A stretch of 64,000 bases of DNA from positions 13,596,001 to 13,660,000 of the forward strand of contig JAFFJZ010000002.1 of the NCBI GenBank assembly GCA_018340375.1, read 5' to 3'. The first letter of the stretch is position 1; each line of letters starts with the position of its first letter. This document shows, piece by piece, positions 11,113-22,700 of the stretch. The DNA is from Gonatopus flavifemur (Eukaryota; Arthropoda; Insecta; Hymenoptera; Dryinidae). The notes under the pieces are model-generated. The model saw nothing but the letters and a program-made list of their open reading frames with translations. It was not told the origin of the DNA and searched no databases. The position numbers were made by a program, and so were the translations under genes.

Positions 11113-11749
11113 ATTCTTTTTCCTTCATGAGTGTATTTCATCGAGATGTAAGAATCAAATCCAAAGCGCATGCTTTAAACCTGTTTGTTCATTCAATATT
11201 AAATTTAAGGTGAAATTATTTCCAATCACGGTAAATTATATTTTAAATGACAATATATCTCACAAGAAAATGTAAGTGAAACGAAAATGATGAAAATGGA
11301 TGAGAAATGGAAATTTCACAAACTACATTTGAGAATGAAACGAAATACGATAAATATTGAAAAAATAAGGTTAAGATTCTTGGAATGTAGGGTATGCGAA
11401 CGGAAAATAGAATCCTAAAAGCTGCATGTACCGTAAAGATGCATGAGCCACAAACATAGAATTAAAGGAATTCTTCAGAGGATAAAGGAAGTATTGGATG
11501 AACAGGGAAAACCTTAGGAGTGAACCGACAAAATTGATAGGGTAAAGGAAGAATAAAATATCCTATAGTAAGTGATAGTAATACGTTCATCATAATCATA
11601 ATCCAAGCATTTTGAATGTGAAATGAATTTATTTGTAATTCAATGAATATTCAAAGCTGTGAGAATCAAAAATTTTGTAATGAACGAGAATATTTTTCTC
11701 GAAGGAGTTCTCCTGTATTGGGATTCGAGATCGGAATATAGAAGATTTA
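11113..11749. other. No gene seen
   Basis: AT-rich sequence with no recognisable gene or clear inverted-repeat element. Confidence 0.5.
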
Positions 11750-12005
11750 CACTGTGAAAAATGTGCGGAGTTTTCCTTCGCACTGTTGGTGGATTTCGTC
11801 CCCTCATCGGGGAGGGAATTGTTTTTCCATCAAAAATGAAGGATTTTTCCACCACTTTCAGGAATGATTTTTCTTTTCTTCGGTGTTGAATCCTCTACAA
11901 ATGGAGCAAAAATCCGCTAAATTATAGTGAAAAATTCCCTATCTATGAAGGAACTTTGCTGCTCCCATTTTTTAGGGGGAAACTCCACAATCATTTTTTA
12001 CAGTG
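11750..12005. mobile_element. MITE family B, copy 1
   Basis: Ends CACTGTGAAAAATGTGCGGAG and aatcattttttacagtg are inverted. The interior word cactgttggtggatttcgtcccctc recurs in 22987-23237 and, degenerate and reversed, at 56850-56990. The middle carries a pairing of aaggatttttccacc-type arms. Confidence 0.75.
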
Positions 12006-12532
12006 TAATTCGAGCGGTTTATTGAAATCCTACAATACAAAAGCAAAAGTGGACAAGAGAAATTGCACGATAAATCGCAGATATAAATCGGTATTTGGAA
12101 ATTTCAACAACATCCAGTGCCGTCTTTGTGCATAAGCTTTGTAGGCTCGGGCCCCACCCTGATGGAGGCCCCCGACTTCTTGCACCACAATTTTTTTTTG
12201 TATAATAAAAGAAGTCAAACATGAGCTATGCATATCCAAATTGTACAGCCAAACGAACATATTGATATATTCATAATTGATTAGAAGCTCCAAAAAGATA
12301 TTACTATATATATAAGTAAAAAAATTCCCCTACATAAGCAACTATGAAAGACGGCACTGACAGCATCAAATATACATTATCATTTGTACATTAAATACGC
12401 TTTTTAAAATCCTCCATGAATCAACAACGTTCATTCAACTGAAAATAAATGAATCAATTCCGACTACATGAATTCAGGAGCACCTGTTGTACTTCAGGCA
12501 TATGTCCACTTGTGAAACTTTTGCTGTCTTAA

Positions 12533-12782
12533 GGGGATACCAGCAGCAGCCCCTGACGATGCAACCCGAGTCAAATCTTTTCTGACAAATCGTTCGAAAA
12601 TAAAGCAGTAAAAGGGAAATGTCGCTGTGTACAAACCATCTTCATTGATTGAAGAAGGTTTGTACAAAGCGATATTTTCATTTGATTTTTTCGTTTTCAA
12701 ATATTTTGTTAGAATAGTTTTGGTTATGTCCTTTTCTAACCAATGGGTCTGGTTGCACCTTCAGGGGTCCCTGGTATCGCCC
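12533..12782. mobile_element. TTAA-flanked MITE
   Basis: GGGGATACCAGCAGCAGCCC at 12533 pairs with the complement of ggggtccctggtatcgccc ending 12782. TTAA stands at 12529-12532 and 12783-12786. A tight internal hairpin (gtacaaaccatcttc - gaagaaggtttgtac, about 12630-12666) sits at the centre. Confidence 0.75.
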
Positions 12783-12894
12783 TTAAAACTGAAACAATTT
12801 GTCAACTAATATTACTAATATACTCATTCAGACACAATTTATATAAATATATTTCAAGTACTGCATAAAATGTTTAAATACCTCCATTACACTG

Positions 12895-14355
12895 CACTCG
12901 GAGAAAAAAGGTTTGCTGAGAAGTACCATACTTTATAGTTTCTGAGCATCAGTCTTGTCCAGATCGAATCATTCACGTGAAAATACCTCTGAAAGTACCA
13001 TACTGACTTGGACTTTCCTAAAGACGTATACTACTTTTGTACCGTAGAATGGGGTTACTTTGATGACTAATTTGTTTGTATATAAAACAATATTTTAAGC
13101 GCAGATGAGATTCAATTTTTAATTTTTTTCCTCACTGGTCAGCAACACAGAAGACTCCTAAATAATTTTGTTAGCAATGTAAGCATCCGTATCGCGAATG
13201 AACGTGAGAAGAATGGTAAAGACGTAAGTGTAATGTTTTTGATTGAATTCATAATATCGGAAAACTTTATCACTAATTTCATCCCCTAAATTCCAATGAA
13301 TTTAGGATTGCAATATGTGATTGATCAATTTTTTTAAGATACTATGAATCAAAACTCAAATTTGTACTCCCCAATGTGCACTCGGGGTTAAAAGATTTTG
13401 TATACGGGGTTACTTTGATCAGGTATATGGGGTAACTTTGATCAACGGTGTGGTGTGATTTTGATCAGCCACATAGGGTGATAATGAGAGGAAAGACTGG
13501 ATCAAATGTTGCTCTGGGAGCGAGTGTATCAGTGTTGGAGTCAGGAAACCAAAATGATGGAAATGTTCCAACTTCTGCAGAAAAGAAGGAGCAAAGGGCA
13601 AAGAAACCTTAATCAACGCGGAAAGAGAAATTCAGATGCTCTATAAAGAGATTTTTTTGACATTCAATTGCATTACATGATACAGATCATACAGGATTTT
13701 GCTCCAGTTTTCATATCAAACGATCCGAGTTTATGTGATTCCAGTAAGATTTTGTTTTATTTACAATAATGTAAATAAACCTAACAAACACAGCGTCTAA
13801 AACTTAATGGAAAATGTTGCATAAGAAGTCTTGTAATTACCTGATAAATATCTTTCAGATCATTGTCTAAGAAATATCTAATGGATATCTGAAAGACGTC
13901 TTATGCAGCATTTCTTGACAACTTTTAAACATTGTGTTTGTTGGAAAGATTTAACGGAGATACTCACGTTATTTCATTATTCTCGTGAACGTTTATCATT
14001 CTTGAATGTTTCTTGACCGGTATTATTCATTTCATAAGGAAATATAACCATGCACTGAGCAAACGCCTACTCAGAATATAAGCGATCCAAATAACCCTAC
14101 TTGACGGGTAACTTTGATTATAGGGTTTTTAATTATTCAAATCCAAAAATGGTATTATAAGAACCGATTATGATACTAATTCCGTGGAATTCTATCTCAA
14201 GTAGTTTGACTTTTAAAGTGTTATAAATTTTGAAATTGATCAAAGTAACCCCATTTTACGGTAGATATTTTCATATAAATCATTTGACCTGGATAAGATT
14301 GATGCTCGAACACTACAAAGTATGGTACTTTTCAGCAGATCTTTCTTCTCCGTGC
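12895..14355. mobile_element. CACGGAG-type MITE split by a later insertion
   Basis: Left half (12895-13039) begins cactcggagaaaaaaggtttgctgagaag and contains taccatactttatagtttctgagcatcag. Right half (14265-14355) carries the complement, ending aaagtatggtacttttcagcag and tcttctccgtgc. The two halves together are one hairpin MITE interrupted by 13040-14264. Confidence 0.75.
13040..14264. mobile_element. Non-autonomous element with TACCGTARAATGGGGTTACTTTGAT ends
   Basis: TACCGTAGAATGGGGTTACT at 13040 has its complement ending at 14264, probably with a TA duplication. Related words (ggggttactttgatcagg; ggggtaactttgatcaac) recur inside at 13400-13460 and 14095-14130. An internal palindrome at 13806-13920 shares ttgcataagaagtctt with 28735-28866. 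No transposase frame survives. Confidence 0.75.
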
Positions 14356-15832
14356 ATCAGGGAAATGAAATCTGACAATCGAAGAGGAAAATTCATGGTG
14401 TAATTTTTGTATCCAACTTTCGCTGAATTATCGTCCCATCGAATATATATTTCAATGAACGATCACTCGAGTATCCAACTCTTACCCTACTTTGCTCTAT
14501 GATCGAGCATTCTGTTACGAAGAATTAATTACATCGTATACGTATACTTGCGAAATACCTGTTGTGGATACTTATTATTGTTCATGGATATTACGTTGTG
14601 GGGAAACTAATTGAGGAAGAGAACCAATAAAGAAAAAGAAGAAACGTTTGAAACTTTCTTCTCCCAATTCGTATTTCACTCTTGGATAAAGCGCACAAGG
14701 AGATGTTGAGAATTTATTAAAAGTCTGATCCAAATTTACGAGCGCTTCCGAGAACATGAAACGAAAATTACATGCACCCACGACAGACTGGCAAATTAAT
14801 TTCCACCGATACAGAGCCTTAGAGGAAATCTTCGTTAAGCAAGTACGAGAGTGAAGAAAGAAGGAAGTAAATAGACCTTGAAATGAGAGGTACATTTAGG
14901 TTCGCGTACACACACACACACGTATAGAAAATACGAGCTTATATCCTCACAAGATTTCAAAATATTAATATAGAGCACGCGGTTTCTCCAACGACCTACG
15001 AGCTGCTGCACGCTCATGATAAAAAGCCCACGTGGTCTGTGAAGCGCATCAAAAAGAGTTTTAAACAGCGGACAAACCTTATACTTTTCACCCAGAAGTT
15101 TGTGTAAGTGCGTGTGTACGTGTACTTGTAAATACGTACGTACTTGTATACATATATTCTGGTCGACGTAGAATGATATTGTACTGAGGAAATGAGAAAG
15201 AGGAAGGAAAAGAGAAAAAAACGTTGAGAGTAAAAGAGAAATTGAGGGAAGAATATACCTGTGTGAAAGTATGTTTGTGTCTTCCAGAACCAGGTCAGCT
15301 GTTCGAAGAGCTTTCAACATTTTGATCAGCGGGAATTCTCCTTTTTTTTATACCCTTTAATCATTTTCAATTTTAGATTAATTATAAGCGGTCGCTGATT
15401 CAAGGATTCTTCATACGATATCAAATGGAAATGTGTTACAAAGTAAAAGGTGGAAAACATAGTGTCGGGTGTTATTGAAATCACTAGACGCTTTGGAACG
15501 CGATAATCACATGCTGAATTGATTCGTCAACTTTGAAGATCGTAATTCACAAATTGAACATGTCATTTATAATTTTATATGTCCTTCGAAAAGGTACAGA
15601 ATGAAAGACTCCACACAGACGTCATCCGTGGTAACCCATCGATATTGACCGCAAAATCTACATTTTCATACCTCGCATATTTCGTGCATATATTTCTCTG
15701 TGTAGAAGAAACGATTCCGAACGATTGAAAATACCGAAGGTTCAATGGAAAATCATAACAATCGTAATTATTCTTCAATTATTTCCAATTGTCTGTTTTT
15801 ATCTAGAATTCCGAGAGATCGATACTGTCCAC
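14356..15832. other. No gene seen; CA microsatellite at 14913-14927
   Basis: Moderately AT-rich. A short (CA)n run occurs near 14913. Open frames on the minus strand (14575-14895; 14835-15320) show no recognisable domain and hydrophobic, low-complexity composition, so I do not call genes. Confidence 0.5.
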
Positions 15833-16105
15833 TGCACAGTGGGCCAGAAATTCAAAAAAGTGGCCAAAAATGCCAAAAATGAACTTTGAGTTTTTTACAA
15901 AACAAGTAGTTCATCATTTATAGGACCCTTTGAGACAACTATTCTCAAATTTTTATGAGATTTGATGCATGTATCTACAAATTAAACCAATATCCCCAAG
16001 CATAATAGGTTGAACTTTACTGTTCAAGTGTCATGTGCAAACCTGCATCATTTGCAAACTTCGCTCATCCAGGAGTTCTCTTTTGTATTCTTTCAGGAAG
16101 AACAA

Positions 16106-17095
16106 CCCTGGTAGAAATTCCCGCTAGTAAATCATGAGGTACTGATCAGTTCATCCTTTTTACTGGTGAGGCCCTAATCGGGAAAACTTACAAGTAACTG
16201 GTGAGGGATGTAACACTCGCACCAACAAGGGACTAATCAGGGAAACTGAGCACGCACTGGCGAGTAACTGATCAGGCACTTACCAGTACCTCATATGGCG
16301 TTTATTAGTAACTGATGAGGCACTGACCAGTACCTCACGCGGTGGTTATTAGTAACTGATGAGGCTCTGAGCAGTGGCTTTGTTACAACGAGAGAAAAAT
16401 TTCCAGAAACAATAAAATATTTTGTGGGAAGATGGGAACAAATTTCTTTTCCAATCATAAACATTCCTTATGAATCTTTTTATGCATATTAAATCATACG
16501 TCAAATCAGCGCTGATTTCTCCAGATAGAAACACGATACAGGAGTGTTTCTTTCTCAGGTGAGAACGCCGCATATGTGAATATATATTTTTGTTCTTGGC
16601 AAAAACTTCTAGATTTGATCAAAGAAAAAGAATAAGAAAAATAATAGGAAAAAGTTTAGAAAAACTTGTCTAAGAAAAATTCTAGGAAAACGTATAAGAA
16701 AAAGTCTATAAAAAAATTCTTCAAACGGGCTAGTACATTCGATAACAAGCGTGAATAATATTTTATTCATTTGAAGGTTGAGGAGTTCATCTCTCCGTAT
16801 TCCGTGTATACCCACAGTGAAAAAGTTGTAGATATTAAAGACAGTTTTACCCTATCATGATTAATTGGTTCAACTTATCAAATATTGATAAGTAACTCAC
16901 CAGTTTTGCACAACCAACACTAATTAGTTGAACTTATTGAATAATGTTGAATCACTCATTAGTTTTACCCATCCAACGCTAATTGCATCAAACTTATCAG
17001 TTACTAACTAGCGCCTCGCCTGGTTTTTCTGATTAGTTTTTCCTCTTTAGTGCCTCATCAGTCATAGGGAAGAACTTGTGACATTTCTACCAGGG
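16106..17095. mobile_element. Nested element with CCCTGGTAGAAAT ends and 5-bp duplication
   Basis: CCCTGGTAGAAATTC at 16106 and gacatttctaccaggg ending 17095 are inverted, with AACAA directly repeated at 16101-16105 and 17096-17100. The flanks hold degenerate short repeats around gtaactgatgaggcactgac (16130-16380) and their complements near 16990-17060. It lies inside 15837-18339, so it inserted later. Confidence 0.8.
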
Positions 17096-17868
17096 AACAA
17101 TGAAACAAACTTAAAACGATGGGAAAAGTGTTCATCTTCACTGTTTATAGTTGAAACTGAACACAATATCACGAAATATAGAGTTTTTTTATCATTTTCC
17201 AATCTTCCAATTAACTATTCCCCTGAGTTCCACCAGATATGAACATCAGATTAGGCTCATTACATTCCGGATGAAGTGTACTTTAAAGTCAACCTGCGCC
17301 TTTTTGCGCCTTTTAACAAACACATCGAAGAAATTGATTTTTTTGTGCTTTCATACATGGATTTTCAATATTTTCGAATGAATTCATATATTTTCTTCGG
17401 TATTCTTTCGAAAAGAGGTGACCAAAGTTTTTTGAGATTGGCGATTACGTTCAATTATGATAACCTGGAGTGAGAAATGAAAAAAATTCAAAATGAAGGA
17501 TCCAATATGGCGGACTGAAATCAGAAAATCAGCTGGATTCACTCAAACTTTGTTGTTCGGGGGTTTGTGAGATCATCGATTACAAATCTGAAGTCAATAA
17601 TGCGATATTCGAACTGGTAGATCTAATATAACAATTCGGAGTTTGGCTGAAAATTTATTATCGAAGAATGTTCGTGGTTGCTGATTGTGAATCTGCAGTG
17701 AAAATTTCGTCAGAATAAAAAAAATCTGACCTCACAAAAATAATCAAGACAATGTATATTGACAATCCCCCGTCTCTCTCATGATATCTAGCCGCACCGT
17801 ATGCTATAGTTACCCATGCCAAAGCCGATCCTCTACGATACATAACTCGATGCGCGACTTCATTTCTT

Positions 17869-18290
17869 ACTTCAGATTTTGGATCAGCAACCCCACAAAC
17901 ACTCGAACAGCAATTTTCAGGCTAGTGCCGAAAATTTTGCAATGTTCGTCCACCATATTGGATCCACCATCTTGAATTAGGCATTTTTTACTTCGAATTC
18001 GTAATCAGCAACCCCAAAAACCCCGTGACAGCCAATTCCGAGCGAATTCATTTGATTTCTCAATTTTTGTCCGCCATATTGGATCCGCAATCTTGAATTA
18101 TGCATTTTTGACCTCAGATTCGTAATCAGCAACCCCAACAACCCCATGACAGCCAATTCCGAGCGAATTTAGTTGATTTTTAAATTTTTGTCCGCCATAT
18201 TGGATCCGCAATCTTGAATTATGCATTTTTTACTTCAGATTCGTAATCAGCGACCCGAAAAACCCCATGTGACCCAGTTTGAAACAAATC
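17869..18290. repeat. Tandem array, period 121 bp, about 3.5 units
   Basis: Units begin at 17869, 17990, 18111 and 18232 with acttcagattcgtaatcagc-type starts. They share ccaccatattggatcc and atcttgaattatgcattttt. The array is part of the surrounding inverted-repeat element. A reverse-orientation relative with the same period occurs at 33078-33400. Confidence 0.85.
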
Positions 18291-18341
18291 GACCAAGGAT
18301 TTATATTTTTGGCCACTTTTTTGAGTTTCTGGCCCACTGTG

Positions 18342-18533
18342 CACTGAGAGAAAGTTGTCCCAGCTAAATTTTAGTTGGTGAAAATAAAAGTCCAGTTATC
18401 TGAAATATGAATAAAATGATTTATTCAAGAGGAATAAAAGATCCAACTGTGACAAATGAAATGCATTTGGTTTGACTACATTTTTGTTGGTGGAGAGCAA
18501 ATTTCCTAGCTGTCTAATACCCAACTAAACCCT
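18342..18533. mobile_element. MITE family C, truncated copy
   Basis: cactgagagaaagttgtcccagctaaattttagttgg and agtccagttatctgaaatatgaataaaa match the intact copy at 41609-41860. The right terminus is missing, replaced by the next MITE at 18534. Confidence 0.7.
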
Positions 18534-18605
18534 CACGTAGAAAAAATGGTTTGCTACTATAGCACCTACAAAGAAATTTGTTGTTCTTGCAAAATATTCA
18601 CTCTA

Positions 18606-18845
18606 CACGGGAAAAAGAAAACACTACTGGTTACTGTGAATGACAGCGATCGGTTGAAAAACAAATGAAAACACGCTTGGATAATGAGGATTAGGGCGAT
18701 CACAGTGATGGGTATTGTAATGAAATGCGTCAACGCTGACTGGACAATGACGAGGACTGGGGAACGCAGTACTGCATAGAATGAATTTGAGTTTCAATGT
18801 ATTTTTGTGATTCACAGTAACCATTGCTGTTTCCTTTTTTCCGTG
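18606..18845. mobile_element. MITE family E inserted in family D copy
   Basis: CACGGGAAAAAGAAAACACT on the left and the complement ending ccttttttccgtg on the right, with TA duplicated on both sides. The arms continue through ggttactgtgaat/attcacagtaacc. Confidence 0.8.
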
Positions 18846-18967
18846 TAGCAGCTGAGACGTTAGTCCTGTCAATAAAAATTTGTTTATGTCAGCAAAAAAA
18901 AATGTAGTTGCGTCAATCATTTTTTCCGCTCTTCCAGCTCATTTTTTTTTTAGTTGCTATAGTAACG

Positions 18968-19152
18968 CACGGAAAAAAAGGAAATAGCTGTGGCAGGTAC
19001 TTACTTTTTTAGCACCGTTTTTTAACCGCAGTAGCTAGAATAATTGCAGCTGTAGCTACTTTTTAGCTGCCGCAGGTTTTGTGGTTGATCTTTGGATAGC
19101 CAAATAATTTAGTTGTTGCTATCCAAATAATAGCTAATTATTTTTTTCCGTG
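18968..19152. mobile_element. MITE family F inserted in family D copy
   Basis: cacggaaaaaaaggaaatagctg on the left and aatagctaattatttttttccgtg on the right are inverted. The interior holds several AGCTGY-GCAGCTA words (tagctgtggcagg; gcagctgtagc). Related words appear at 20040-20150, 53240-53300, 53640-53740, 54365-54480 and 56684-56835. Confidence 0.75.
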
Positions 19153-19256
19153 CAGACTTGCTTGTTATGCCAGCAATAGTTTTTTCTCCGTGCTGTTTCA
19201 ATACCAACCTTCCTTGATATCATTAATATCAAATATTTTGTAATTTTCTGTTCCAG

Positions 19257-19717
19257 ATACTACATCACGGTACAACATTGGTTCACTGGGAATGTGACAG
19301 TGGAACATCAAGAACCGCTCTCATATTCGCACGAGTGGATCGTGCTTGCGGTACGTTCCTATGGGAAAAACCTCCTTGGAGTCCTTTGAAAACCGCTCAG
19401 TTTGGTGGTCCAGCATACACTGAGTACTCCCTGACGATTAATCCAGAGGAAACAGTACCAGCCTGTTTGGCCACCAGATACGCGACTACGACGCAAGCTG
19501 ATTGCGCTGCAGTTACTTTGGAAGAAGGCTATTTGGATTTGAGTTTTGTTAAAGAAATCATGATCGGCTGTTTCGATAGTGAAAGGGAATCTGATTTGAG
19601 GAGTATATGCAAAAGATACGGATTACCTGGATCGGATTCTTGTATTAGTCTCATGTACGGCTCGAGTTTGCCAGATAATCGTATGATCTTCCTTCTCTGC
19701 CCACCTGCTCTCAGCAA
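19257..19717 (+). CDS. PLCE1: PLC epsilon exon a: PH-like region
   Basis: The acceptor ttccag ends at 19256 and the donor gtgagt starts at 19718. The exon enters in phase 0 and leaves with two bases of a Lys codon. It begins [17 protein letters not shown] and continues through [36 protein letters not shown] and [18 protein letters not shown], the strand pattern of a PLC PH domain. It is the most upstream exon I can recognise. The acceptor lies only about 63 nt downstream of a nested MITE cluster ending at 19193. The frame has no ATG at its start, as expected of an internal exon. Confidence 0.88.
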
Positions 19718-22700
19718 GTGAGTATAAGGAATATTGTTTTCTTTGATACTTGTCGATGAAAGCGTGACTTTTCAGCATCAAAATCTCATGAAATTTTCTC
19801 CACGAATGCAAACTGAATTGATTTTGTTATTGGAAATCTGAAATTGTCTGTTGAGAAACCCGAATGTTTTTACTGCAATCGAACTGAAAGTGCAACATAC
19901 TGAGAAAAATCGTAATATCCAAATTGATTCGATTGACTCAAACGAGTCATTGTTTTACGGAGAAAACAATTCGAAATCCGATTTTGCTGGAGTCGTGAGT
20001 TTTTTTTGCTGCCATAGGCGAAAATCGCCGTTGTAGCTAACGAGATTGCTGTGGTGACAAATAGATTGCTGTCACAACAAAAAATTTCCCGCCTGCAGCT
20101 AAAGCATCCAGAAAAATTAGATTTCACCGTCCTAGCAAATTTGTTCTTTCTCCGCGTTCGTTATCACTGGACATCGGATTAAATGCACTATCAAAAATGC
20201 CAAAATATGGAAGCAAATATGCATTAATGAAAAAGTCACAATTTGATTTGAAATCACCATTTTAATGCTCAAATATTGAATCTAATCTTTATAAATCAAA
20301 TAAATCTTCGCAAATTGTACGATATACTTTAAAAAATAAAAATTCAACAATGCACTTGTTTCCAGACCATCAATCTCAAATTATAAATTATAATTTATAT
20401 AAAAATATACTATCCCTAGTAGAAAGTTTGAATGGGAAAATACCAGGGCCTGACGAGGCATACCTGATTTCTCATCAGGTCCTCATTGAGTTTCATTACC
20501 GTTTTCCCTATTTTGCTCGATTTCATGGAAATCTCATCCGAACCCTATTGTATCCCTGCGTTACAACCCTATTTGAATCCTATTGGGGAAATCAGATAAG
20601 TCTCTTGTAAGGGTCTCATTAGATTTTCCTTATTCATGGCTTCCGGATTCTAACCTGATCAGAACTTTATTGAAAATAGGGAATGCCTGATCAAATTTCT
20701 ACTAGGGACTATGTATCTTTCCAAATTTTCGATTTGAAATTTATGATGCTTGTCACTAAGTATCAATTTATGAAGTGAAAATAAGCGTTCTACATCAACC
20801 GATGTCTCCGGACAGAATTTAAAATATAGTGCCATTTCCATAGAAATTATTTCAGGTAGAATTTGATTTGTCCCGTTAATATAAGAATTCACTTTGGAAC
20901 TCGGATTTTTAGAAATCACAGTGTCTAATTTATTTCGGATTTTGATCGAGAATGATTCTGGAAGTGCATGTACCAATTGTGCAACTTCTTCTATTATTTT
21001 CATGGAATGAAAAAGAGGGAGATTTTTCGTTTCTAATTTTTTTATAAGATCTGGCAGAATAATCAAATGTGTTCTAATTAGTGCTGAGTTTTTTTCGGAT
21101 CAAAGGGTCTTCAAAAGCTTGTTGGCAAGAAGCAATCGCTAATGCATCGGAACTCTGAAATTGGTTCACCACTTGTTCACTTGCTTCAAAATGCTCAGCG
21201 GAAGAGAATCCCTTAGGAAACGAATTTGATGATACGTCAGAGATGAAAATTTCGTTGTTTTGTTCAACATCCGCTATTCATTTCTCCAATATCGGAAACT
21301 TTTGACATTTTACACTAAAATATACACTATCAACGAAAAAATATCACTATATGCAAAATTGTATGAAAAAGTCATTTCGTTTTGCAAATGCATATAATTC
21401 GATGTCTAATTATCACAAAAATCCGGCAAAGATTACCGGGATCTGATGTTGCTAAAGTTTGAATCGTTTATTGAAACAATAAGTAATCGAATAACAAAGT
21501 ACTTAGCTGTTGAAGACCCAAAATCTCACACTACTCCCTTTTAGCAATGTTTCCAGTTCCGAATAGTTAATTTAAGAAATTGAATGATGATCGTCCATCA
21601 GGTTTTGTGGGTTCAAATTTTCATTGCATTTCTATAAACGATTCAAACTTCAGCAACATGGAATTTGGTGATAATACCTGAAGTATTAGAATTGTGAACC
21701 TTCATTCTGGTAATTGTGACTGAATTTATTTCGATACATTCAAATTTTCAAAGCTGAATTTTTCAAGGAGGAAAGGAACATTCGAATAATAAATATTCCT
21801 AACTTTGATCATATCCATTACTATCCATGTTTTTGAATGAAATTCTATTTTTTAACCTGTCATAGCGTTTCGAGTTTATAAAAATCATTTGTGAAACATT
21901 ATCAGATGGTTATGAAAATTATTGGAATCTCAACTGGTTTTTTAGTTGGTATTTTTCTGTGTGGGTGAGGGATTGAGGAGATGGAAATAGTAGGAATGAA
22001 CACAAAAATGCGATTAAAGTGAAGGTTGAGGGAAGAAAATGAGACGAATCGAATATGCATGTAAAAACAAATTTACATAATTTCAATTTACGAAGGAAAA
22101 GTATGCATTTCGATTATAATTCAACCCCGTATACTTTTCATCATTCTGAAAACGGTTTCCATTACAATAATACAACGCTACAACATTTTCGAATGAAATA
22201 TTCGCGTTGCATTCGCAAGAGCATGAACAAAAAGTCGAGAAATTCTTCGTAGAAATTAGATTCTTGATAATCTTGTTTTCTTTTCAACTATAATAATTCA
22301 AAAAATAGACATATCCATGGAGTAGGGAAAGCTAAAGTCGGGTCCATAACCCGGTTACAAACCTATGCGAAGTATTTTACAATTTGTTCTCAGGAATAGA
22401 AAACACGTCCGAAGATGATGGTTTATGTGGATAAATATTTGTACATAATACTCTCAGTCGTAAGGCAACAATATAAATTTTTCTGCCCAGAAAGCTTCCA
22501 TTTTTTCTGTGAGAAACAAAGATTTGTCGGCCTAGAGGATTTTTGTTCAAAAATTAAAAACTTGAATGAATAGAAGTGATGAATTTGACATTCATCTGTA
22601 CGTTGGATGGATGCCAAGAGTCTGAAGCAAGGGACTCAAAACGAAATGCGATCTATGCTTACAAAGGAAATGAGAAAGGATGATTCGAATATGAAGAATT

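Larger units (their letters stand above)
15837..18339. mobile_element. 2.5-kb composite element, CAGTGGGCCAGAAA ends
   Basis: CAGTGGGCCAGAAATTCAAA at 15837 is mirrored by tttgagtttctggcccactg ending 18339; similarity runs about 35 bp inwards through gtggccaaaaat. TGCA flanks both ends (15833-15836 and 18340-18343). It contains the 16106-17095 insertion and a 121-bp tandem array at 17869-18290. A related element with CAGTGGTCCC ends sits at 33017-34422. Confidence 0.8.
18534..19193. mobile_element. MITE family D, copy 1, carrying two younger MITEs
   Basis: The pieces 18534-18605, 18846-18967 and 19153-19193 reassemble into the same sequence as 34797-35024 (tggtttgctactatagc; cacctacaaagaaatttgttgttcttgcaa; ttgttatgccagcaatag). 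Two hairpin MITEs interrupt it. The cluster ends 63 nt before the acceptor of PLC exon a. Confidence 0.85.

Noticed and set aside
14835..15320. 161-residue minus-strand open frame
   Set aside because: Low-complexity, no domain, no introns or start context that would support a gene; likely chance.
15270..15350. tcttccag followed by a short open stretch as an upstream PLC exon
   Set aside because: The translation has no RasGEF or PLC similarity and no good donor follows.
17869..18290. Regular array as a CRISPR
   Set aside because: Whole 121-bp units are repeated without unique spacers, inside a transposon, in a eukaryotic genome.
20350..20610. 86-residue open frame
   Set aside because: It lies mostly within the MITE 20414-20707 and has no coding features.
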